Source of the DNA: Nothopassalora personata
Lineage: Eukaryota; Ascomycota; Dothideomycetes; Mycosphaerellales; Mycosphaerellaceae
Reading direction: 5' to 3'
Assembly (NCBI GenBank): GCA_033816765.1
Contig: CM066294.1
Span: 2,914,001-2,978,000, forward strand
DNA length: 64,000 nt
The stretch's first letter is position 1, and each line of letters starts with the position of its first letter. Below, one piece after another: positions 10,142 through 22,444 of the stretch. Both the position numbers and the translations under genes were made by a program. The notes beneath the pieces are model-generated. The model saw only the letters and a list, made by a program, of their open reading frames with translations, was not told the DNA's origin and did not search any database.

Positions 10142-12145
10142 TTACACATCCTCCACAAGTGTCGGCGGCCGGCGAAGTGCATCGCCTTTCTTCATCGGCT
10201 GCGCGTTGTGTTTCTTCTTCTCGCGATGCAGCCATTCGTCGACCCATCGATACACTCTCTTCTCGTGCTCGTAAAGCAGGCCGGTGGCAAAGATGATGGT
10301 CAGAGGGATGCTAGCCGCCCAGAACACCCAATGCTTTGCCTGGCCAGGCCGATAGCGATCACTCATCGAGAATATGGAGGCCACCAGAGTCAGTGGGAAG
10401 ATGATCGAAGCGAATAGGCTCAATCTCAGACCTTGCTCTCCGTCCTGGATACTCTTGTACGCGGCGTGGAGACTGGCGATTTCGTTCGCGATGGTCGTGA
10501 GATCGTCGACACGCTCTCGGAATGGCCTGAGTCGAGAAGATATTGTCAAAAAGTCCTTTTGCGCATCAGCGAGCGCTTTGGGTAGGCTGCTGTCGACGGT
10601 CTCATCGCCAAGCTGCATGCCTAGCCGCTCCATATTGAGAGTTATGACTCGTTCGAAGTGGCTCATCTGACGTCGCATATAGTTGATATCCTTCGTAGCA
10701 ACAGAAATGTTGCCGAGATCTTCCTTAAAGCTGTTGAGGGTCGACTTGGCATTGAAGTTGGCTTCGTGGTCGTCGGAGAACCACTCCCCGTTAGCAACGC
10801 CATACGCTATGAGGTCCAGCTGATGGCTCCAGTATTGAGCGACGAACTTGATCATGAAGCAAGCCGCATTGACTGGGTGATTCTGCACTTGTTTCAGCAA
10901 CGTCGGATCGGTGCACGTAGTCCAGTAGTGCACTAGCTCGTCGAAAGGAGACGCCATATTCCGCTCCTTGACGGGATCGGAGTCAAGGCTTGGCGGGACC
11001 AAAGACGGACATCCGCCGTGATATGGTGTACTGTTATGGCGAGATTCGATGACTTCTGCGCCTCCAGGTCCGGCATTCCAGCCTCGCGATTCCCAGAGTG
11101 CTTTCCTGCTTTCATACAGCTCCGGATCCTCAAGCATCAAGCACGATGGAGTACAAGCTTCCGTGGGCCTGCCGTCCTTCGCTACATCCTCCGGTGTCTT
11201 CTCGCGTAGATGCGTCGCTTCATTGTGCTTTTGACATTCACTGCAAGAGTCAAGCGGAGGGTCGACAAGGATCACAGCTGGTAGCATCAGCACAGTACCA
11301 TGATAGAGTGTGAGTGACTTACCGTCCCATACATCTGCTGACGTCTTGCCAACTGTATCGTCGGATGCCCAGAAGCTGGCGCATCGCCGAATAAAGGCAT
11401 GCCGTTTGTCAGGCACGATACTTGGCAAGTCCACGTCTCGCCATCGCTCGATCTTCCGCCGGTTGATGGCGTGCGTCATTTGGTTCTTCTTTGTAAGAAT
11501 GGAATCCTCATCATCAAGGGTTCTGATCTCGTAGTATCGCAGAGGTAAAAAAGTCGCCGGTGTACGCATGGAGGGTAGTGCACGATGTGGAATTGAATTG
11601 GAGTCCACGAAGTTCCATGTGTTCATCTGTTCTGATAGGATGAGTGGGTTGATCTTCAGATGCCCTCCTAGGACGTCAAGAAACTCCGGCTCCATGTCTT
11701 CGAGGATGTATAGACGTCGCCGGGCGATTTTACCTGCCCTAGCTTTGGACCCAGTAATACCTGCCTCATTTGCGTCATCGTTAGACGACGCTCCCAGTCT
11801 GACTGCACCGTCTATTCGCTGGGCTGTGGGAGTGGCTTTGAAATACGCCTTTAAATCTTCTGGTGTCTGGAAAGTCTTCTCTGTGACCCCGTCCAGGTGA
11901 AACTCAAGTACGGCGCATCTGCCAGGCCTGTGAGAAGATGGCGTTTGATCGTACTTTGCGTAACGTTTTGTGACCAAAGCTCTACCTTTGTCCTTGACGT
12001 TGGTCAATTTATTCAGCAAAGAGCGTAGCGCAGGGTAGATAGGTTGGAGATCCCGTAGACGATCCAGATATGGATATCGCGCCCAGTCGAAAGAGTGCAG
12101 AGAACTGCTCCGGGAAAGAGGCTGTTTGGGCGGATGCAATGCCAT
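10142..12145 (-). CDS. CorA-like membrane protein (Mg2+ transporter family, divergent)
   Basis: The reading frame is open from ATG at 12145 to TAA at 10142 (667 aa). A 45-nt in-frame, stop-free segment (complement 11278..11322) has GTAAGT and CAG ends and a CTGAT branch-like site. Removing it gives VWDAVILVDPP and 652 aa, which I prefer. The long cytosolic N-terminal part is followed by a coiled helical stretch and two C-terminal membrane helices (LSLFASIIFPLTLVASIFSM and WVFWAASIPLTIIFATGLLY), the CorA arrangement. The GMN selectivity motif after the first helix is replaced by SMS. Many fungal CorA-like proteins lack GMN and their transport role is unknown. The C-terminal tail is basic. Confidence 0.8.
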   Translation of the reverse strand: MALHPPKQPLSRSSSLHSFDWARYPYLDRLRDLQPIYPALRSLLNKLTNVKDKGRALVTKRYAKYDQTPSSHRPGRCAVLEFHLDGVTEKTFQTPEDLKAYFKATPTAQRIDGAVRLGASSNDDANEAGITGSKARAGKIARRRLYILEDMEPEFLDVLGGHLKINPLILSEQMNTWNFVDSNSIPHRALPSMRTPATFLPLRYYEIRTLDDEDSILTKKNQMTHAINRRKIERWRDVDLPSIVPDKRHAFIRRCASFWASDDTVGKTSADVWDGKSLTLYHGTVLMLPAVILVDPPLDSCSECQKHNEATHLREKTPEDVAKDGRPTEACTPSCLMLEDPELYESRKALWESRGWNAGPGGAEVIESRHNSTPYHGGCPSLVPPSLDSDPVKERNMASPFDELVHYWTTCTDPTLLKQVQNHPVNAACFMIKFVAQYWSHQLDLIAYGVANGEWFSDDHEANFNAKSTLNSFKEDLGNISVATKDINYMRRQMSHFERVITLNMERLGMQLGDETVDSSLPKALADAQKDFLTISSRLRPFRERVDDLTTIANEIASLHAAYKSIQDGEQGLRLSLFASIIFPLTLVASIFSMSDRYRPGQAKHWVFWAASIPLTIIFATGLLYEHEKRVYRWVDEWLHREKKKHNAQPMKKGDALRRPPTLVEDV

Positions 12146-13295
<1,150 letters not shown>

Positions 13296-14779
13296 ATGGA
13301 GAGGCCTCACAATGTTGGCATTCAGGCCATTGAGCTGTACTTTCCCACACAAGTGAGTTGCGATCCTCTGGACGCTTCTTGGTGGGAGAATCTAATGATT
13401 GCAGTGTGTCGACCAAACCGAGCTTGAGAAGTTCGACGGTGTGAGCGCTGGCAAGTACACAATCGGTCTTGGACAGACCAAGATGAGCTTCTGCGACGAT
13501 CGCGAAGGTGAGATTCGAGACGGCAGTCTGCATGACAGTGGAAGGGGTACCTAACGCCCTGGCAGACATCTACTCGCTCTGCCTCACAACCGTTTCCTCG
13601 CTCCTGAACAAGTACGAGATCGACCCAAAGAACATCGGCAGACTCGAAGTCGGCACAGAAACACTCCTCGACAAGTCGAAATCCGTCAAGACTGTGCTTA
13701 TGCAGCTTTTCGAGCCCCACGGCAACACCAACATTGAGGGGGTGGACACTATCAATGCTTGCTATGGTGGAACCAATGCGCTTTTCAACACAATCAACTG
13801 GATCGAGTCCTCAGCGTGGGACGGCCGCAACGCGATCGTAGTCATGGGAGACATTGCACTTTACAAGCAGGGCAACGCTCGTCCGACTGGTGGTGCTGGC
13901 TGTGTAGCCATGTTGATCGGCCCAGATGCGCCATTGGCCTTTGAGCCAGGCCTCCGCGGCAGCTTCATCAAGCACGCCTACGATTTCTACAAGGCCGATC
14001 TTACCAGCGAGTATCCCATCGTCGACGGCCAATACTCCATCAAGTGCTACACCGAGGCGGTGGACGAGTGCTACAAGGCATACAACGCAAGAGAAGAGCA
14101 AATCAAGAGCAGAGCAAACGGACATGCCAACGGCGTGCACGAGACCGAGACGCCACTTGACCGCTTCGACTACATGTGCTTCCACGCACCTACCTGCAAG
14201 CTGGTCTCGAAGAGCTACGCACGACTATTGTACAATGACTACCTGAACGATCCAGAGAACCCAATCTTCAGCGAGGTGCCTGCTGAGGTCAAGGACGTCA
14301 ATTACGAGCAGTCGATTACAGACAAGACCATTGAGAAGACATTCATGGGTCTGGCCAAGAAGAGATTCGCACAGCGCGTGCAGCCATCGATCCAGGTCCC
14401 AACACAGTGCGGCAACATGTACTGCGCGAGTGTATACGGCTCACTAGTGTCACTCATCAGCAACGTCTCCTCAGAAGAGCTCCAGGGCAAGCGCGTCACC
14501 ATCTTCTCCTACGGCTCTGGTCTCGCAGCATCCATGTTTTCGCTCAAGGTCCGTGGCAGCGTTGAAACTCTCAAGCAGAAGGTCGACCTCCAGGCAAGAC
14601 TCGACGCGCGCAAGGTTGTCGCACCAGAGGTCTACGACCAGACGTGCAATCTCCGTGAGAAGGCTCACCTCAAGAGCAACTATACCGCCCAGGGCAACGT
14701 AGAGGATATCCGCCCCGGCGTATACTATCTCACAGAGGTTGATGATATGTTCCGCCGCGCTTACAAGGTCAAGGCATAG
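13296..14779 (+). CDS. ERG13: Hydroxymethylglutaryl-CoA synthase
   Basis: Exons 13296..13352, 13405..13507 and 13566..14779; 457 aa, the normal fungal length. The enzyme condenses acetyl-CoA with acetoacetyl-CoA to HMG-CoA, the second step of the mevalonate pathway feeding ergosterol, carotenoids and prenyl groups. The N-terminus [20 protein letters not shown] and [19 protein letters not shown] are family hallmarks. The catalytic Cys119 sits in [13 protein letters not shown]. The [21 protein letters not shown] segment carries the catalytic His region, and the C-terminal [15 protein letters not shown] motif is intact. Both introns fall in the first 60 codons, at typical fungal sites. The gene probably responds to sterol demand, but I could not identify a control site. 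Confidence 0.95.
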
Positions 14780-15638
14780 GATGTTGATAAAGACTTAGCC
14801 GGAGGAGTCATTGATTGGGTGCATCATAGAGAAAGTCACGAGTAGACTACGAATGCTTAAGCTGGAAGAGCAGTCTCCATACCGGATGGAAAAAATCTTG
14901 ACATCGAGGCAGTGCTGCGGCTACGGCTGCGCAGACTCTTCGGTGAGACCAGAGAGCGGGGACGTGCACAGCGTAGCACGGTGATAGCGTAGAGTCTAGA
15001 GCTTCGTGGGAAGCATCACATTTTCTTGCTGGTGTATCAATGCGCTCCGGTGAAGTCCCGTGCAAGAGGAGTATGATGTGGTGATCAAAATCTGGCTGAC
15101 TGCGCAAAGGCCGGGGTCCAAGACCGATCTCTGCACAAGGGATCTAGATGTGTGGTGCGTTCCCTGTTGACCCTTCCACGCTAGAGCAAGTGGGAACTGT
15201 GCAGAGATACTGTACATGTATGGCAGCGGGGAGTGAGAGAAGAAGTGGTTGTGTGCAGTGCGGCGATAAGAGAAGGACGTGTTGATAGGTGAAGGAATGT
15301 GAGGTCTGTCACGTGTCGTGTAGGGCGCGCGCGAGGGGCTAGAACTAGAACTTGCCGCCCCGCGGCCTGAATGCACTGAGATAGCCACACGGGAACGAAC
15401 GACTCTGACACCGCAGCATAGGGAGGGCATCGTTCACTCTGATTGACCCCATACCAACACACACATCCCCGCTCACCGACCCACATACGCTCGTTCTTTC
15501 CCTTCTGCATTCCGCCTTGGATCATTATTATTGTGGTCGACGCGCACGACGACACGAGACCGACGTCCGGGCGAAACATCTGGTGCTCGGGGACATCGAG
15601 GGAGGCCGAGCAGGCCATTCGGCCGCCCAGTACGCACC
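14780..15638. other. Intergenic, no feature seen
   Basis: Between the tandem HMG-CoA synthase gene and the membrane-protein gene. ORFs on either strand are low-complexity Ser/His/Arg-rich and look like chance frames. Confidence 0.6.
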
Positions 15639-18066
15639 ATGGAGCACCGACGATCTCTGCTGAACGGCGACGTCACACCGACCCCAGAGCGACGGAATGT
15701 TTTCGACGATGAGTACGAGGTGCACGACTTCGAGTGGGACGGCGTGGTGGACGGCTTCAGGCCCAATGTCGACATCGACGCCGCACGACACTCCAGCGCG
15801 CGCCAAGACGACCTCTCGGACGAGCCTACGCGGACGGCCTCTGCACGCTACAGCATCACACCGGTGACGCCGACGATATCGAGAGAGGTGACGAGGACGT
15901 CGACGCGGAAGTCCAGGACGTATCCGAACCCCTTTGCCAGTCCCGACGACGACGACGACGATGAGACGGCGCGGAATGCCGAAAGGCCACACAGTCTGGA
16001 GTTCGAGCCGGATGGTGTGCCACGGCGCTCGACATCGTCAGCCTCTTCAACAGTCTATGCGCCGACGCAGAGCCCAAGATTCGGCCCAGGGCCGAGCCAT
16101 CCATACGGCATGTACCGCCAAGGTACTGTTGCGCGGACTGCCAGTGTCGCGACAAATTCTACAGTGCGGCCTACGGGGCGGCAATCATATTTGCAAAGTC
16201 GGCCGCAGCATCCCTATGCCATGTACCCACAAGGCGTAGACGACGATGGCCTGGATGATGATGAAGATGATGATGATGATGATGATGACGACATGCCCAT
16301 TCACCAGAATCCCGTGCCTGTAGGCTTCCCGGGTGTTGCCAACGGGTATACGAGACGATTAGGTCCCGATGGTGAAGATCAGGACATCATCGGCGAGGAT
16401 GGGCACAGAGAACAGCTGCCGCCGTACAGTCGATATCCGGAGGATGGACCGGAGAAGGTACCTTTACTACCACCGGTACCCCTCCACAGCAGAGCACCGG
16501 TACTTGGCACGGACCCTTCTATGCCGTTGATGCACACAACCATACAGCCTTCGCCCACACCTGCGCCACAGTCCATGACTGATGAGTCTACTCTGCATCG
16601 GCCGGCAAGTCGCAACTCAGCGTCAGGACTGTTATCGTCTTCCTCGTCTTCATCGTCAGATAACACGAGCACAAAAGCTGCTGACAAGGCATGGAAAGAC
16701 AAGAGCTGGAAGGAGAAGAGGAAGACTCGATTTTGTGGCATCCCATTCTGGTGGATCCTGCTGTCGGTATGCGTGCTGACCTTTGTCGCTGCGGTACTCG
16801 GTGGTGTGATAGGTGGTTTCGTGGCAGGAGGGAAACATGCTCGGAATAAGTGAGTGCTCTGCGGCGCTTTCGTGTGAGGGAATATACTGACCTCTCTTTA
16901 GAACGACTGTGACTGTCGTGACGTCGCTGTACGACGCTAGTCTCATCGCTTCGCCAACGTCCGGCGCTCCACCCACCGGTACTTGGGCACTCTCGCTTGG
17001 GATGCCCCAGGAAACACATGGTGATTGCTTGCCTCAAGCCTCTCAACAAGTGGCTTGGAATTGTGACCTTTCACCAAACTCTGCTCTCGGTGTAGTGGTC
17101 GCTAGCGGCAGCCACGGCGAGGGCATGGGTGCCAATGTCTTTTACGCCTCGTTCGAGAACACCATCGAGTACGGTGCGCAGCTCAGCTACATGAACACTA
17201 GCTTTGCGAACTTCATGACGGTGCAAGACAAGGACGATCCACAGGGTGGCCCGGCATTCTACTTCCAGCAGTACTACGACAAGGTCGTCGTCATTCCGGA
17301 GCAAGCCATCTCTGTCGATTCAGGCAATAATAAACTCAAGCCCCGAGGACGCTTTGAATCAGACTTCCAACTTTCCGACGATTGGACCCACCGGAGGCAG
17401 GTGGCTCGTCCAGGAGAGAAGCCATGGTTCTGTGTTTGGAACTCTACATTCTTGGAAGGCTTCATCTATGTGCAGCAACCTGTATCATCAAGCACGACGA
17501 GCAGCAGCATGACTTCAACCGTCTTCCCGACCAGCCCTCTCACCCCTTCGTCTGGGCTTCCTGCGCCGCCACCCACCACCGGTACTGCCGCCCCTACTTC
17601 AAGCACACCCCCACCTGAAGTCATCACCGCCACCATTACCGCCCCATCACTCACCACCGCCACATACACCGGGCCACAGAGCGGCTTTCCGGCGTGGAGT
17701 AGCGATACCATGGAAGACGCTAAGCGTCCCGCATACGCCGCGTACAAAGCCGATCGTGAGAAACACGGGAAACGCGACATCTCCTTGGACGACTACTGGA
17801 GCACTCTCGAAGTCTTCCCCTTCGTCGTCAAGCTGGAAGAACGCCGCGTCGCTACCAATGACGTGGCACCCTACTGCCAGCAATACCAGATCCTCGACAA
17901 TGGCAACGCAAACTGGGTCGGCGATGGAGATGGCAACCCCATCATTATCGAGCTCGACGAGCACGATCCTAGCTTTGCGGCGTATGAACCCGATTCGAAC
18001 ACGAAGCGGAGACAGACTGCTCCTGGCCCGTGTCATTGTCAGTGGATGAGTGGGGAGCGGTTATGA
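15639..18066 (+). CDS. Single-pass membrane protein with acidic cytosolic part, function unknown
   Basis: Exons 15639..16849 and 16902..18066 joined by a 52-nt GTGAGT...TAG intron; 791 aa. The N-terminal 360 residues are polar and disordered, with two acidic runs: DDDDDDE near residue 109, and about 19 mostly Asp residues near 201-219 from a GAT repeat. One transmembrane helix (about 371-395, WWILLSVCVLTFVAAVLGGVIGG) is followed by a roughly 400-aa, presumably extracytosolic domain. That domain has NxS/T sites, a Thr/Ser/Pro-rich linker (about 590-650), and a Cys-containing region of unknown fold. No signal peptide, so the topology is probably N-in. I do not recognise the family; a cell-surface sensor or adhesin-like role is a guess. 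The intron lies just after the TM-coding part; without splicing the protein would stop there. Confidence 0.75.
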
Positions 18067-19344
18067 TGATCAGTATGAGGAGCGGGCCAGACGCCCCTTT
18101 TTGGAGTTATTCTTACCCAACCTTTACGACTTTACCGACCCTTTTCCTTGATGAGCATTTCGATGTTCAACGGCCAGAAGCGAAAGCACAGACTGGAGTT
18201 TTTCTTTGTTTTTTTTTCATTTTGTACACAGATGCTTTTCTTGTTATGGCGTTTTGGAAGGGGTACCATATGAAAGCGTGATCTAGCCGCGCAGCGAATG
18301 GAGAATACAGCGATGGTGCTGGGGTCGGATTTTTTTTTCTTGTCTGGGGGGGTTTCTGTGCGGATGAAGCGAGTATGTTTCGAGGAGTTTTTTGGGGAAT
18401 GGTGGATTGAATTGCAATGAGATCAAATGGGCATTTACCAGAGTCTTGCGAATAGCAAACCTCCTAGGAGGATCTTGATTGATGTGGTGTGCGCGTGCGC
18501 GTGTGTGTGTGTGGAGATGAGAGAGGGAGAAGAAAACGAGCAGCAAGTGTTAATAATACTGCGCGCAAATATTCAAGAGATTTCATCGAAAAGGATCCCC
18601 TTTCCTTTCCTTTCCTTTCCGTTCCGTTCCCCCGTTCAACTTGTTAGTTACAGAACGCATCATGGTCGGAAACGGCCTCGCCGCATCCTGCTTCATCATG
18701 GTTTGCCCCCATGGAAAGTCCTCTTCTCCTTCCAATCAGAGGCCATTCCTTCGCCCCTGGGCTCTGCTGGTCATCATGACCGTGGCTTGCGGGACTTCTC
18801 CAACTACTACGAAGCCGCAATGTCAATGGTATCGATCTGTCGAATCTGTCGCTGCTGAGTTCTCGAAGGGGACGAGGATGCGCTCGCGCAGGAGTGCTGG
18901 GTTCTCGGATGAGAAGGTGGGGGAGCGGATTAGATGGGCGAAGTGAGATGTGACGATAGGCGACACAGACATCGCACAGGAGGCATGGCTTCGGACTGCC
19001 CTTTGGATGACGTCCGAGCATGTAGCCATGGCTATCCATATACTCACGACCTTGAGAGCCCGGCTATGATGATGTACTCTCACGTTGGCAGACTACACAC
19101 ATCTCAATGCCTCGGATGGTAGAGCTGCGTGCATATCTTGTCGAGCAGGAAGTGAGCAGAGCTGAACGGGAGCTGCCGGAGACGACAAGGACTGGACGAA
19201 CATCAGCTGGATCGAATGAGTCGTTGCAACGTTAGCATCGCAACCACAGGTGACGCGCCCGAAACCTGAAGATGCGGCCACGGTCACGGTCTCGCGTGCC
19301 AGCCAGAGCGCTACTCAGCCTTCTCGCCAGGCTACGGTAGTCGC

Positions 19345-19350
19345 TTAGCC
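19345..19350 (-). promoter_or_regulatory. Possible XlnR/Xyr1 site (GGCTAA)
   Basis: TTAGCC on the plus strand is GGCTAA on the minus strand, matching the GGCTAR core bound by the fungal xylanase regulator XlnR/Xyr1. It lies 245 nt before the xylanase start. A six-base match is weak evidence on its own. Confidence 0.3.
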
Positions 19351-19503
19351 GGAAACACGTGTGAGTGACGACGAATGGCGTACAACAGCACGCGACATAT
19401 CCCTGTCGTATGGATGAAACCCGCGGGAATTATACTATAGCCGAGACATGTTAACGACTTGTGCTGTCACATATAAGGTGGCTTGTACAATTCTTCCGGA
19501 GGA

Positions 19504-19510
19504 TATATAA
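19504..19510 (+). promoter_or_regulatory. TATA-like element of the xylanase gene
   Basis: TATATAA, 84 nt upstream of the xylanase ATG, a normal spacing for a strongly inducible fungal gene. Confidence 0.4.
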
Positions 19511-19594
19511 CACGTGGTTGTCATTGCAAAGACTACCTCCCTAACCTTGAGCCTTCCAGCTTGACCGTGCACTTTGACCTAAAACCCAGCAACT

Positions 19595-20431
<837 letters not shown>

Positions 20432-20500
20432 GAGGTCGTGGTTCGGACTTGTATGTATGCCGTGATATCAAAGTGATCCTTGTATGAAGCGCAACGCGGC

Positions 20501-21934
20501 TCATAGTAGCCAGTCTCCTCGCAGAATACTCTTCACGCTTTCCGGTAAGAATGAGAGTGGCCAGATTTTCCAGTATCCCAGCTCGATGAAAGGGTCGTGT
20601 AGGAAAGGGAGCGCTAGGCACATGAATAGCACGACCCAGCAGAGTCTTAACACCCTCAAGATTCCTCTTCTCACAGAGTGCGGTGCAGTTCTTCCCACTT
20701 GCTGCAGCATGGACTCGATCAGCATCACTTCCGCCAGTATCCCGGCCGGCTGCACCCAAAAGAAAGCCGCAAGCCCAAGTCTCAACTCCCATGGCTTGTA
20801 CTTCTGCGCCCACCTTGGCTCAGGGGGTACAAGCGCAGCGTGCGTAAGGCCACTAAGCAAGAACGCACTGCAGCAGATCATGGCATACCTCGTCAATCCG
20901 CCTTTGCGTAATCTCAGCTTTGCTGAAAGCCATCGTCCGGGCTCAGATACAGCATGACGCATCTGCTGATGCCACCACTGACCCCATATGCCGCGGAGGC
21001 CATGATCCAGGACGGCGGAGAAGGGACCGAAGTGTGGGCGTGGCCAGGTGTGAGGAGACCAGCGAGCCGTTGCACCAGAGGGGATGAAGAGAGTGAGGAC
21101 GACCGGGAGGAAGAAGTTGTGAAGGAAGAGGAGGATCATGAGGGAGTAGAGGTAGAGGCCAAGGGTGAGAGGCCGGAGGATATACATTGGAACTGCTTGC
21201 TGCAAGGTAGACACTACAATCGGCGGTGCCTTCTTCGTGGCCACGAAGGGAATTTTTACTGACTGTCCTGGCGCTGAGGAGAAGGGATCGTGGGCCTTCA
21301 GTTGTAGCGCTAAAGGCATTGTGACGAGGAAAGCTGGGAGTAGAACGACCAGGTTCGATTTGAGGAACGTCCAGCGTGACCGCTTGATGTATGGAGGCAG
21401 TGCTTTGGCGTCGTGTGAGGGGTCGCCCGTTTTCCAGCATGTCAAGGGACGGCTTGAAAGTAGAGACAGCACCCATCGGAGCCGGGATGAAAAGTCCTTG
21501 GGGTAATCTTCCTCTCTGGTCCTGGGCTTTCGACCATGCCGATCATCATCCTTTGACTTGCCTGTCCTCACACTCGTCTCCTCACGATCATCCTCACGTT
21601 CATCAACCTCAACGAGTCTCCTGAAATCTTTCCGCGGATCCCGAAAGACCAGGATGAAGAATGCCCACCACAGTGTGTCCACGCTCACCACGTCCCAAGA
21701 TCTCATTGCCATCCAGGCATGTATGTTGCTCGCCAGTATGACAGGCATGAAGAGTGTTGCCAGTGCATTGTGAGAGAGAACATCAGGTGGCACCAGTAAG
21801 CCTACAGTTAGTAAGATCCGTGGTATGAAGTATGTGAAGCTCTGTGGTCCTGGCGTGATCGTATTGACTAGCTCGAGCCAGGCATGGTGAAGCTGGGTAT
21901 AGTTCACAGATGAGAAATCACTGGGTGAGAACAT
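20501..21934 (-). CDS. Wax-synthase-like membrane-bound O-acyltransferase
   Basis: Single exon, 477 aa. About eight hydrophobic segments are visible. The diagnostic stretch is GIWGQWWHQQMRHAVSEPGRWL, the wax synthase/MBOAT motif with a histidine after the Trp pair, followed by SAFLLSGLTHAALVPPEP, whose SGLTH carries the probable catalytic His. A charged Arg/Glu/Asp insertion lies at about residues 107-150. Fungal relatives acylate small alcohols, including secondary-metabolite hydroxyls; the substrate cannot be read here. No biosynthetic cluster surrounds it. It diverges from the M28-like gene across 510 bp. Confidence 0.82.
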   Translation of the reverse strand: MFSPSDFSSVNYTQLHHAWLELVNTITPGPQSFTYFIPRILLTVGLLVPPDVLSHNALATLFMPVILASNIHAWMAMRSWDVVSVDTLWWAFFILVFRDPRKDFRRLVEVDEREDDREETSVRTGKSKDDDRHGRKPRTREEDYPKDFSSRLRWVLSLLSSRPLTCWKTGDPSHDAKALPPYIKRSRWTFLKSNLVVLLPAFLVTMPLALQLKAHDPFSSAPGQSVKIPFVATKKAPPIVVSTLQQAVPMYILRPLTLGLYLYSLMILLFLHNFFLPVVLTLFIPSGATARWSPHTWPRPHFGPFSAVLDHGLRGIWGQWWHQQMRHAVSEPGRWLSAKLRLRKGGLTRYAMICCSAFLLSGLTHAALVPPEPRWAQKYKPWELRLGLAAFFWVQPAGILAEVMLIESMLQQVGRTAPHSVRRGILRVLRLCWVVLFMCLALPFLHDPFIELGYWKIWPLSFLPESVKSILRGDWLL

Positions 21935-22444
21935 GTTTCTGTGATGTATGGGCGAGTGGTAGTGGTTCCTGGCTCGTCGTAGAGACCGTAGGTCTGTTTA
22001 GACTTCACCGCCATGACCAGGGGAGCCTGGCTGCCCACTTGGAAGACGCGCAGCCATGGAGAAACACATGTGAGTGAATGGTCGCTCTTGCTCATGTTGC
22101 ACGGAATCCTGTTGCTCTTGATGTAGTGAGGGCTATGATGTTGGACGTGTTGATGTGGACGTGCTCTTTCACGCATAGATGAGACGGCGCCGCGTGCCGA
22201 GGCTCGCAGCCGAGATCCTAGTAGCATTAGCGCGGCCAGCAAGTGCACGGGTCTACGTAAGACGGGGTTGCAGTTGTGTCGATGAAGCATTGGCAGGAGA
22301 CATCACGGAGCACCATCACGGGATTCTTGGAGCGAAGTTGATTGGACACAATACACGACCCGACGAGATGCATACATAGTACATACGAAGAGAACAACAC
22401 ACGACAGCGATCGGGCCCGGAGCCCCGAGCCCAAGTCCGCCACG
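21935..22444. other. Divergent promoter region
   Basis: 510 bp shared by the wax-synthase-like gene (minus) and the Vps70-like gene (plus). No RNA gene or repeat seen. Confidence 0.6.

Larger units (their letters stand above)
18067..19594. other. Spacer of about 1.5 kb with simple repeats
   Basis: Holds a GT/GC alternating tract (about 18488-18513) and a CCTTT-type pyrimidine tract (about 18598-18631). No convincing gene: the ORFs around 18430-19040 overlap each other on both strands without motifs. The 3' part must contain the xylanase promoter. Confidence 0.6.

Noticed and set aside
14840..15630. Minus-strand ORFs of about 145 codons upstream of the membrane-protein gene
   Set aside because: Ser/His/Arg-biased chance frames overlapping each other in two phases.
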